Notes under the pieces: model-generated | What the model was told of the DNA's origin: nothing | Databases searched by the model: none | The model's input: the letters and a program-made list of their open reading frames with translations, nothing else | In this document: one piece after another, positions 1-5,358 of the stretch | Numbering within the stretch: the stretch's first letter is position 1 | How the letters are laid out: each line of letters begins with the position of its first letter | Origin: Bacilli bacterium | Lineage (GTDB): Bacteria > Bacillota_I > Bacilli_A > RF39 > UBA660 | Assembly: GCA_022801735.1 (NCBI GenBank) | Contig: JAAWSW010000072.1 | Location: 1-5,382, forward strand | Direction of reading: 5' to 3' | DNA length: 5,382 nucleotides | Program-made: the position numbers and the translations under genes

Positions 1-32
1 ATTTTTCAAAAAAAAGCAAGTTTTTCCCTCTA

Positions 33-85
33 TTTTCGGGACTTTAATTAAATAAATTCTATTTTTATCTTTTCGGGAACTTTCC
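33..85. repeat. Short direct repeat in the non-coding left flank (TTTTCGGGA motif, two copies)
   Basis: The motif TTTTCGGGA followed by ACTTT or CTTT occurs at 33-45 and again at 70-83, about 37 bp apart. The second copy overlaps a small palindrome at 76-85 (GGAACTTTCC, arms GGAA/TTCC). The stretch 1-110 around it has no ATG on either strand and no recognisable coding sequence. It lies beyond the polC terminator, so it may belong to the regulatory region of a neighbour outside the window. The role is unknown and the repeat could be chance. Confidence 0.3.
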
Positions 86-110
86 TCTTAATTTAACGAT
101 TTTAGGTATT

Positions 111-137
111 AAAAAAACAGTAGTTTTTTCTACTGTT
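111..137 (-). terminator. Intrinsic terminator of polC, overlapping its stop codon
   Basis: Read on the minus strand, AACAGTAG (137-130) and CTACTGTT (123-116) form a perfect 8-bp stem around a six-A loop. Seven T's (117-111) follow. The stem is short and only 3 of 8 pairs are G-C, but the T-tract is ideal. The hairpin begins at the second base of the polC TAA (138-136), so there is no 3' untranslated spacer. This implies that polC transcripts end here rather than running into a downstream operon. Confidence 0.85.
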
Positions 138-3100
138 AAAATAAACTTAGTTGGCTTGATTCATCCATACCATCTAATATTCCCATCATTCTCATTTTTT
201 CTATTAATGTACTAGAGATTTTTGCTCTTTTTTGTAAATCTTCGATAGATAAGAATGGCGCTTTTTCTCTTTCTGCAACAATATTTTTAGCAACTACATC
301 TCCTAGTCCATCTATTGTTCTAAATGGCGGGATTAGTGTTTTTTCGTCTTCTGAAAGCGTAAAATTCAAAGCATCACTTTTATTAATATCTATTGGTGCA
401 AATTTTATATCTCTGGCTAAGGCTTCTAGGGCTAGTTTTAAACATTCTAGTATATTACTTTCTTTATTAGTTGCACCATATCCTTTATCGTTTATTTCTA
501 TTATTCTTTGTTTTACAGCGTCATAACCTTTTATCATTGCTTCGATATCGAAATCGGTATATTCTGCTGAAAATTGTGCGTAATAATAAACGCCTGGTCT
601 ATGAACCTTATAATAGGCTAAACGGAATGCATTAATTACATATGCAACTGCGTGGGCTTTTGGGAACATGTATTTTATTTTTTGACATGAATTAATATAC
701 CACTCTTCTATTCCTGCATCTTGCATTTCTTTTTTATATTCTGCCCATGTTTCTGGGTCTTTACTGGCTTTTCCCTTACGAACAAATTCCATTATTTTAA
801 AGGCCCTAATTGCTGGAAGTCCATGATATTGCAGATAAACCATAATATCATCACGACATCCTATAACTTCTGAAAATGGAACTATATTATTATCGATTAA
901 ATCTTTAGCATTCCCTGCCCAAACATCAGTACCGTGTGAAAGCCCTGATATTTTAGTAAGTTCGGCAAATGTTTTAGGTTTTGTTTCTTTAACTAAACCG
1001 ATTGTAAATGGTGTACCAAATTCTGGAATTCCTATGGTTCCTGTATCATTCATTATTTGTTCTTTTGTTACTCCAAGTGGTTCAGGGGATAAGAAAATCC
1101 CCATTGTTTTTTTATCATCTAATGGTACTGTTGTAACATCTACGCCAGTAAAGTCTTGAATCATTCTAAGTTTAGTTGGACCAGAATGTCCCAAAATATC
1201 TAGTTTTAAAACGTCTTGATCGATTGCGTGGTAATCAAAATGAGTTGTACGCCATGCTGATGTGACATCATCGGCTGGATATTGGAATGGAGAAAAATCA
1301 AATACATCCATATACCCTGGTATAACAACTATTCCTCCTGGATGTTGTCCAGTTGTTCTTTTTACACCAGTACAACCTTGGGCTAATCGTTCTACTTCAG
1401 CAGTACGCATCATGATTCCTTTATCTTCACAGTAACCTTTTACATAACCAAAGGCAGTTTTATCAGCAACTGTACCAATAGTTCCTGCACGATAAACATT
1501 ATCTACACCAAATAATACTTTTGTGTATTCATGAGCAGCGGCTTGGTTTAAATCTGAGAAATTTAAATCTATATCTGGAACTTTGTCAGCGTGGAATCCT
1601 AAGAATGTTGCGAATGGCATGTCGTGTCCTTCTTTATGCATTTTTTCATTACATTCTGGACAGTTCATATCTGGCATATCATATCCACTACCGTATGTAC
1701 TTCCTAAAGATTCTCCGTTTAATTCAAATATTGTTTTTTTACATTTTGGACATACATAATGTGGTGGAAGGGGATTTACTTCTGATATTCCCATCATGGT
1801 TGCAACAAATGAAGAACCTACTGATCCTCTTGAACCAACTATGTATCCATCATCATTTGATTTTTTTACAAGTTTTTGTGAAATTAAATAAATTACATCA
1901 AAATGAGCACCAATTATTCCTGTTAGTTTATCTTCGGCTTGTTTATTTGCTTCTTCATCAGTTATATCTTTATTTTCTTCTTTTATATCTTCTTTTACTA
2001 AATTTTTAACACCATCAAAATATGTAAGCATTACTTTATGTAATTCTGAATATACATACTTATCAAATTCTTCGTCTTTTAAGCCTTGTTTCTCGGCTCT
2101 TTTTTTAATTATTTTTATTGGTTCATCACCATAAAATTCAGCGGCGATTCTCTTTTCAATTAAATATGGAAGAGGATTTCCATAAACTTCTTTTGCTTTA
2201 TTGTAAACCATATCTGTTGTATCTTCAGTACAGTTTTCGATTTTAGGTGCAAATGGAATTCCGCCAGTTTCAATTATTACTTCTATAACTTCAGCCATAT
2301 CAGCAATTTTATTTGGATTGGTGATTACAATTTCTTTGGCTTCTTCTTCGTCTAAGAAACTAAATGCTTCTAACATTTCATCAGTAGTTCTAAAGTACTG
2401 ATTTGGTATTTGAGTTATATTTTTTCTTGAAAGTGGATGTCTTCCTCCACCTGGAACTTTTTGATTTACGATTATTTCTCTATAAAGTCTATCTTCAGGA
2501 TTTATATGATGAACATCTCCTGTTGCGACTATAAGTTTTCCTGCATCTTTTGTTACTCTAATGATTTTATTTATATGACTTATGATTTCTGCTTTACTGC
2601 CAAAATCATTCATTTGAATTAAATGATCATAAACCTCTATTGGTTGAACCTCTACATAATCATAGAAATTGATTAGATTTGACAATTCTTCATCTGATTT
2701 ACTACGTGCTTGCCTGAACACTTCACTTTCATAACAACCACTTCCAACTAATAATCCTTCTCTATGGATTTCTATTTCACTTCTTAAAATTCTTGGTGTT
2801 TTGTACATATATTTTGTATTAGCAAGTGAAACTATTTTAAATAAGTTTTTAAGTCCTACTCTATTTAATGCGATTAAATTAACATGATAAGAATTACCAT
2901 ATTTATGAATTTCGTCTTTTGAAACTAATTTATCTAAATCTTTAATTGTTTCAAAATTACGTGATGTTAGTTTTTTTAACATTTTATGAAACACTAACGC
3001 GGTTCCTTCAGCATCGTAATCTGCACGATGGTGGGCATCTTCTTCCCAAGGTACTTCATATCTTTTAACTAGTGCTGATAAACTATGACGTGCAAAATTA

Positions 3101-4665
3101 TTATCCATTGTTCTTGAAAGTTCTAATGTATCAATAACAGTATTATTAAATTCTCCTAAATCATACTTTTTATATGCCATTTTAAGGAATGAAACATCAA
3201 ACTTGGCATTATGAGCAACCATTGGGAGATCGTTAAACCATTCCACAAATCTTTTGATAACGGTTTCTTCATTATCTTTACCTTGAAGCATTTCGTCGGT
3301 TATATTGGTAATTTCGGTTATTTTTTGTGGTAATTTTCTTCCTGGATCAATAAGTTCAGAAAATCTATCAATAATTTCACCATTGCATATTTTTACGGCC
3401 CCAACTTCAATAATTGAATCGGCTCCACCCGCATTAAAACCTGTTGTTTCAAAGTCGAATACAACATAAGTTGATTTCATTAAATCTTTTTCAGTTGGCC
3501 TTAGAACGATATCAACGGTATCGTCTATTAAGGTTAATTCTACTCCGTAAAGGGCTTTAAATGGGTCACCTTCTTTTTTCTTGTTGATATCACAAATTGT
3601 GTGATAAACATCAGGGAATGATTGTACACCATTGTGATCAGTTATGGCGATTGCCTTATGACCCCAATTATACGCAGTTTTTACTAATGTTTTAGCATCA
3701 CAGATTCCATCCATTTGACTCATTTTGGTATGAGCATGAAGTTCTACTCTTTTTTCTTCTGATTCATCTTTTCTCTGCTCATCTGTTTTATCTGAAGTAT
3801 TTATATCTCTAGCATTTAAAACTATCTCTCCAGAGTATTTGTCGTTTTTAGTATATCCTTTTATTTTATACCAATTACCTTCTTTTAAGCGTTTATCATA
3901 ACTATGAAACTCATCTGCATCTCTACTAAAAATTTTACAGTATATACTATCTGTGCCATCAGTTAATTTTAAGGTTATTATTTTGAAATCACTTTTTGGG
4001 GATTCAAATAAGTCTTTACCAAATATTTTAGCCTCTACTGCAATGTTATCCATTTCAAAGGTTAAAGAACTGATATCTATCATTTTGCTTTTTATTTCAT
4101 TACCCATAATTATAGGATTTTCGGCTTTTGGTATTACTGGTATTTCTGCAGTTTTTTCGTTTTCTATTTCTTTTCTTATTTCTAAGGCTTTTTCTTCATC
4201 TATTTTTGTATTTAAATTGATATTAAATCCGATATTATTTAACTTAATTTCTAAGTCATCTTTAATACTTGAAAATTTCATTTCTTCGGCTGTATTAGCC
4301 ACTTCTATTATTAATCTATTTTCTTCTAATGATAAAGTACTATCCACAAAGGTTTGAAGTAATGGAGCGTTTTTACTATACTCTTTTATATAGTAACGAT
4401 AGTAGTCTATAATATCTTCCAAAGTAAAATTTATATCTTTTATTTTTATATTTGTACTTTTTGCAGTTGTAAAGGTTTTTGATATTAAATACTCTAAGTC
4501 TAAAAAGACACCTAATGGTAAAGGGCTTTTTAGACTTAGAATAAACATATATTTATCCTGCTCTTTGTTACATACTATCTTTTCTAATTTGCCTTCTTCA
4601 AAGTGTTTTCTTCTATCTTCAGGTAAATTAATTTTATCTAAAAGTAATCTTAATTTATCATGCAT
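136..4665 (-). CDS. polC: DNA polymerase III alpha subunit, PolC type (EC 2.7.7.7), complete, 1509 aa
   Basis: PolC is the essential replicative polymerase with built-in 3'-5' proofreading of low-GC Gram-positives, acting in the replisome. Domains in order: N-terminal region (~1-200); OB fold (~205-290); PHP domain with metal-ligand-type H310, H312, D319, D343, H344 and E376; an inserted DEDDh exonuclease (~398-565) with D404/E406, D490, H546 and D551; the rest of PHP (~585-830); palm with GSRGSVGSS (944-952), a C4 zinc site (C972, C975, C1002, C1005) and catalytic D1031/D1033 in PDIDLNFS plus D1156 in KLDILGH; fingers with RTTGQHPGG (1103-1111); C-terminal helix-hairpin-helix (~1450-1500). 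The protein ends in QLSLF, the beta-clamp-binding motif. The ATG follows a moderate ribosome site (AGGGTGG) and a promoter. Compared with the B. subtilis enzyme as I remember it (1437 aa), there is a ~70-residue insertion near 841-910, and the usual HDDPT after KLDILG reads HSGPT. All catalytic residues are present, so it should be functional. Confidence 0.98.
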   Translation of the reverse strand: MHDKLRLLLDKINLPEDRRKHFEEGKLEKIVCNKEQDKYMFILSLKSPLPLGVFLDLEYLISKTFTTAKSTNIKIKDINFTLEDIIDYYRYYIKEYSKNAPLLQTFVDSTLSLEENRLIIEVANTAEEMKFSSIKDDLEIKLNNIGFNINLNTKIDEEKALEIRKEIENEKTAEIPVIPKAENPIIMGNEIKSKMIDISSLTFEMDNIAVEAKIFGKDLFESPKSDFKIITLKLTDGTDSIYCKIFSRDADEFHSYDKRLKEGNWYKIKGYTKNDKYSGEIVLNARDINTSDKTDEQRKDESEEKRVELHAHTKMSQMDGICDAKTLVKTAYNWGHKAIAITDHNGVQSFPDVYHTICDINKKKEGDPFKALYGVELTLIDDTVDIVLRPTEKDLMKSTYVVFDFETTGFNAGGADSIIEVGAVKICNGEIIDRFSELIDPGRKLPQKITEITNITDEMLQGKDNEETVIKRFVEWFNDLPMVAHNAKFDVSFLKMAYKKYDLGEFNNTVIDTLELSRTMDNNFARHSLSALVKRYEVPWEEDAHHRADYDAEGTALVFHKMLKKLTSRNFETIKDLDKLVSKDEIHKYGNSYHVNLIALNRVGLKNLFKIVSLANTKYMYKTPRILRSEIEIHREGLLVGSGCYESEVFRQARSKSDEELSNLINFYDYVEVQPIEVYDHLIQMNDFGSKAEIISHINKIIRVTKDAGKLIVATGDVHHINPEDRLYREIIVNQKVPGGGRHPLSRKNITQIPNQYFRTTDEMLEAFSFLDEEEAKEIVITNPNKIADMAEVIEVIIETGGIPFAPKIENCTEDTTDMVYNKAKEVYGNPLPYLIEKRIAAEFYGDEPIKIIKKRAEKQGLKDEEFDKYVYSELHKVMLTYFDGVKNLVKEDIKEENKDITDEEANKQAEDKLTGIIGAHFDVIYLISQKLVKKSNDDGYIVGSRGSVGSSFVATMMGISEVNPLPPHYVCPKCKKTIFELNGESLGSTYGSGYDMPDMNCPECNEKMHKEGHDMPFATFLGFHADKVPDIDLNFSDLNQAAAHEYTKVLFGVDNVYRAGTIGTVADKTAFGYVKGYCEDKGIMMRTAEVERLAQGCTGVKRTTGQHPGGIVVIPGYMDVFDFSPFQYPADDVTSAWRTTHFDYHAIDQDVLKLDILGHSGPTKLRMIQDFTGVDVTTVPLDDKKTMGIFLSPEPLGVTKEQIMNDTGTIGIPEFGTPFTIGLVKETKPKTFAELTKISGLSHGTDVWAGNAKDLIDNNIVPFSEVIGCRDDIMVYLQYHGLPAIRAFKIMEFVRKGKASKDPETWAEYKKEMQDAGIEEWYINSCQKIKYMFPKAHAVAYVINAFRLAYYKVHRPGVYYYAQFSAEYTDFDIEAMIKGYDAVKQRIIEINDKGYGATNKESNILECLKLALEALARDIKFAPIDINKSDALNFTLSEDEKTLIPPFRTIDGLGDVVAKNIVAEREKAPFLSIEDLQKRAKISSTLIEKMRMMGILDGMDESSQLSLF

Positions 4666-4676
4666 ATTACCACCCT
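4666..4676 (-). promoter_or_regulatory. Ribosome binding site of polC at the extreme 5' end of the predicted transcript
   Basis: Upstream of the ATG the minus strand reads AGGGTGGTAAT. AGGG is 7 nt and GGTGG is 4 nt from the start codon. This is an imperfect match to AGGAGGTGAT, but no better start lies nearby. The predicted transcription start (A at 4676) falls on the first base of this element, which would leave a leader of only about 11 nt. Confidence 0.6.
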
Positions 4677-4682
4677 ATTTCA

Positions 4683-4711
4683 ATTATAACACACACATTC
4701 GTTTGGGTAAA
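4683..4711 (-). promoter_or_regulatory. Sigma-A promoter of polC (extended -10)
   Basis: On the minus strand a perfect TATAAT (4688-4683) is preceded by TG plus one base, an extended -10. A TTTACC (4711-4706) lies 17 bp further upstream and matches 4 of 6 bases of TTGACA. The spacer ends in an alternating TG run (TGTGTGTGT). No minus-strand gene abuts polC and a terminator lies upstream at 4867-4906, so polC needs its own promoter, and this is the best candidate in the intergenic region. Confidence 0.7.
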
Positions 4712-4758
4712 GAAGTATTTATTTATCTTTATTTTTATTTACACCTCTTATTGTATTT

Positions 4759-4772
4759 TTTACACATGTAAA
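4759..4772. promoter_or_regulatory. Small palindrome upstream of the polC promoter (possible operator)
   Basis: TTTACA-CA-TGTAAA is an inverted repeat with 6-bp arms and a 2-bp centre, about 48 bp upstream of the proposed polC -35 box. Such symmetry is typical of dimeric repressor sites, but I do not recognise it as the site of a known regulator. In AT-rich DNA it could be chance. Confidence 0.2.
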
Positions 4773-4825
4773 GATGTTGTGTTTATTAGTCTTCAGGTAA
4801 CATAATTGTAAGATATAAATGATTG

Positions 4826-4857
4826 ACGTGAGAAAAAAATGTCAAATTTTCTCATGT
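4826..4857 (+). other. Long imperfect hairpin in the polC upstream intergenic region
   Basis: ACGTGAGAAAA (4826-4836) pairs with TTTTCTCATGT (4847-4857) across a 10-nt loop, an 11-bp stem with one G-T pair at 4828/4855 when read on the plus strand. TTGAC (4823-4827) and GTCAA (4861-4865) flank it as an outer inverted repeat, and the loop contains another TGTCAA (4840-4845). Only four T's follow on the plus side, so it is a weak terminator at best. It sits just after the terminator at 4867-4906 and may be a backup terminator, a protein site or a repeat remnant. Confidence 0.35.
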
Positions 4858-4866
4858 TTTGTCAAG

Positions 4867-4906
4867 AAAAAAAGAACACTATTTAGGATTAATTGTATGC
4901 GTTCTT
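4867..4906 (-). terminator. Intrinsic terminator of the decayed small gene, embedded in its C-terminal codons
   Basis: On the minus strand AAGAACGC (4906-4899) pairs with GTGTTCTT (4879-4872), with one G-U wobble, around a 19-nt loop. A seven-T tract (4873-4867) follows. The left arm and loop encode the last residues of the protein, and the right arm starts at the final base of its TAG stop. The same element, with a perfect stem, recurs at 5320-5358. Confidence 0.7.
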
Positions 4907-4930
4907 CTTAAACATTTTACTTTGTATTTT
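4868..4930. repeat. 63-bp direct repeat, copy 1 (partner at 5320-5382)
   Basis: This segment matches 5320-5382 at every position but one: A at 4878 versus G at 5330. The copies are offset by 452 bp and in the same orientation. The repeat covers the last 16 codons, the stop codon and the terminator of the small gene. Similarity stops sharply at the end of the terminator T-tract on the left; on the right the second copy is cut by the window edge, so the true repeat may be longer. Confidence 0.95.
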
Positions 4931-4981
4931 TCGTTTACATAATCACGTTTATATTCTTCTTCGGTAATAGGAATATTACAT

Positions 4982-5065
4982 AAAAAATGAGATAGCTCAT
5001 TTTTGAACTACCTCTCTGGACCGCAAAGGTCTTTGATTAACAAATGGACCATAATGGCCTTTGTT
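4982..5065 (-). ncRNA. Candidate small structured RNA inside the decayed gene (hypothesis)
   Basis: Downstream of a promoter-like sequence (5100-5072) the minus strand can fold into a bulged hairpin (5065-5039; AACAAA/TTTGTT outer stem with an inner GG/CC and CCA/TGG), a small GACC/GGTC hairpin (5031-5019), and a 9-bp hairpin with a CTAT loop (5004-4983) followed by T-rich sequence. A competing hairpin (GGTC plus TTTG at 5050-5041 with CAAA plus GACC at 5035-5028) excludes the first two. The segment is more GC-rich than its surroundings and lies where the protein frame is shifted. The folds were judged by eye and no known RNA family is recognised. It could equally be remnant coding sequence. 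Confidence 0.25.
4983..5004. terminator. Perfect 9-bp hairpin with T-run, terminator-like
   Basis: AAAAATGAG (4983-4991) and CTCATTTTT (4996-5004) pair perfectly around ATAG. Read on the minus strand the right arm ends in six T's, the shape of a short intrinsic terminator; on the plus strand it ends in five T's. It lies inside the broken small gene, where it would interrupt transcription of the last third or end a short RNA. Its stem has only 3 G-C pairs, so its strength is doubtful. Confidence 0.4.
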
Positions 5066-5071
5066 GGTTAT

Positions 5072-5100
5072 AATATACACTATATTATATTCTTTGTCAA
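5072..5100 (-). promoter_or_regulatory. Possible internal promoter in the decayed gene
   Basis: On the minus strand TTGACA (5100-5095) is followed, after exactly 17 bp, by TATATT (5077-5072), 5 of 6 matches to the -10 consensus. The predicted start is A at about 5065. Part of the same DNA is an AT-only palindrome (TATAATATA-CAC-TATATTATA, 5069-5089), so the -10 may be chance in AT-rich sequence. The consensus -35 with ideal spacing is what makes it notable. Confidence 0.35.
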
Positions 5101-5202
5101 ATTTAATTTTTAAATTTTTGAAAAGGCATTATTTAATCTAGTTTTTTCTAATATTTTATTCTTTTTTATTATAATTTTATCAGCATCTATAATATTATTC
5201 AT

Positions 5203-5215
5203 GTATTGTCTCCTT
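5203..5215 (-). promoter_or_regulatory. Strong Shine-Dalgarno of the decayed small gene
   Basis: AAGGAGA (5215-5209) stands 6 nt before the ATG at 5202. This fixes that ATG as the start, in preference to an in-frame ATG six codons upstream (5220-5218), which lies near the predicted 5' end and has no such site. Confidence 0.75.
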
Positions 5216-5228
5216 ATCATTTACACCA

Positions 5229-5257
5229 ATTATAGCAAACATACGTACGGCAGTCAA
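5229..5257 (-). promoter_or_regulatory. Strong sigma-A promoter of the decayed small gene
   Basis: On the minus strand TTGACT (5257-5252), a 17-bp spacer and a perfect TATAAT (5234-5229) with an upstream TG (extended -10) make this the best promoter in the window. The predicted start is A at about 5222, giving a 20-nt leader with the Shine-Dalgarno. The spacer holds overlapping 6-bp palindromes, TACGTA (5242-5247) and CGTACG (5244-5249), of unknown meaning. The promoter looks intact although the gene behind it is broken. Confidence 0.85.
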
Positions 5258-5319
5258 TGACTTTTGAAATATTTAACTAGTATATTTTAAAAGTTTTATA
5301 TGGTTAATCTTGCTTATAG

Positions 5320-5358
5320 AAAAAAGAACGCTATTTAGGATTAATTGTATGCGTTCTT
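5320..5358 (-). terminator. Intrinsic terminator of the right-edge gene
   Basis: AAGAACGC (5358-5351) and GCGTTCTT (5331-5324) form a perfect 8-bp stem on the minus strand with a 19-nt loop, then six T's (5325-5320). It is the second copy of the element at 4867-4906 and likewise overlaps the stop codon and last codons of its gene. Confidence 0.7.

Larger units (their letters stand above)
4879..5202 (-). pseudogene. Decayed small gene of unknown function, two compensating frameshifts
   Basis: From ATG at 5202, behind AAGGAGA and a strong promoter, the frame encodes 30 residues beginning MNNIIDADKIIIKKNKILEK and stops with TAA at 5110. Reading continues one base back (5128-4997; contains DKEYNIVYIITNKGHYGPF), then returns to the first frame (5007-4879), giving NIPITEEEYKRDYV and ending KYKVKCLRRTHTINPK. 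Both shifts fall in or next to A-runs: one base lost near 5118, one gained near 5002. Start and stop share a frame, so the repaired product is about 107 residues, Lys/Arg-rich, with no signal peptide or obvious membrane segment. I do not recognise the family. The last 16 residues are identical to those of the truncated gene at 5331-5382, which supports real coding ancestry. Sequencing errors in homopolymers could mimic this decay, and the middle third may instead encode an RNA. The last third is the most secure as former coding sequence. Confidence 0.6.

Noticed and set aside
1..51. Possible C-terminus of a plus-strand gene entering from the left
   Set aside because: All three plus frames are open for about 45 bases before a stop, so none is favoured, and no terminator or recognisable motif supports it.
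1521..2009. Plus-strand open frame of 162 codons
   Set aside because: It lies wholly inside polC on the opposite strand and has a Leu/His/Tyr-rich composition typical of antisense reading; polC is unambiguous there.
2437..2622. Plus-strand open frame of 61 codons
   Set aside because: It is a shadow of polC with no independent signals.
3953..4357. Plus-strand open frame of 134 codons with membrane-like composition
   Set aside because: It is antisense to the conserved N-terminal and OB regions of polC; hydrophobicity results from reading Lys/Glu/Asp-rich codons backwards.
136..4665. Alternative genetic code (TGA = Trp)
   Set aside because: The conserved tryptophan checked in PolC (W540) uses TGG, and the frame contains no internal TGA.
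4565..4771. Plus-strand open frame of 68 codons extending into the polC upstream region
   Set aside because: It overlaps the polC start and promoter, has no ribosome site, and its composition is AT-driven.
4786..4851. Minus-strand open stretch ending LTIMLPED and two stops
   Set aside because: About 21 codons, no start with a ribosome site, and it overlaps the hairpin at 4826-4857; it cannot be told from chance.
4837..4865. Minus-strand TTGACA boxes as an upstream polC promoter
   Set aside because: At 16-18 bp downstream there is no acceptable -10 (TCATTT or ACATTT), unlike the clean TATAAT at 4688-4683.
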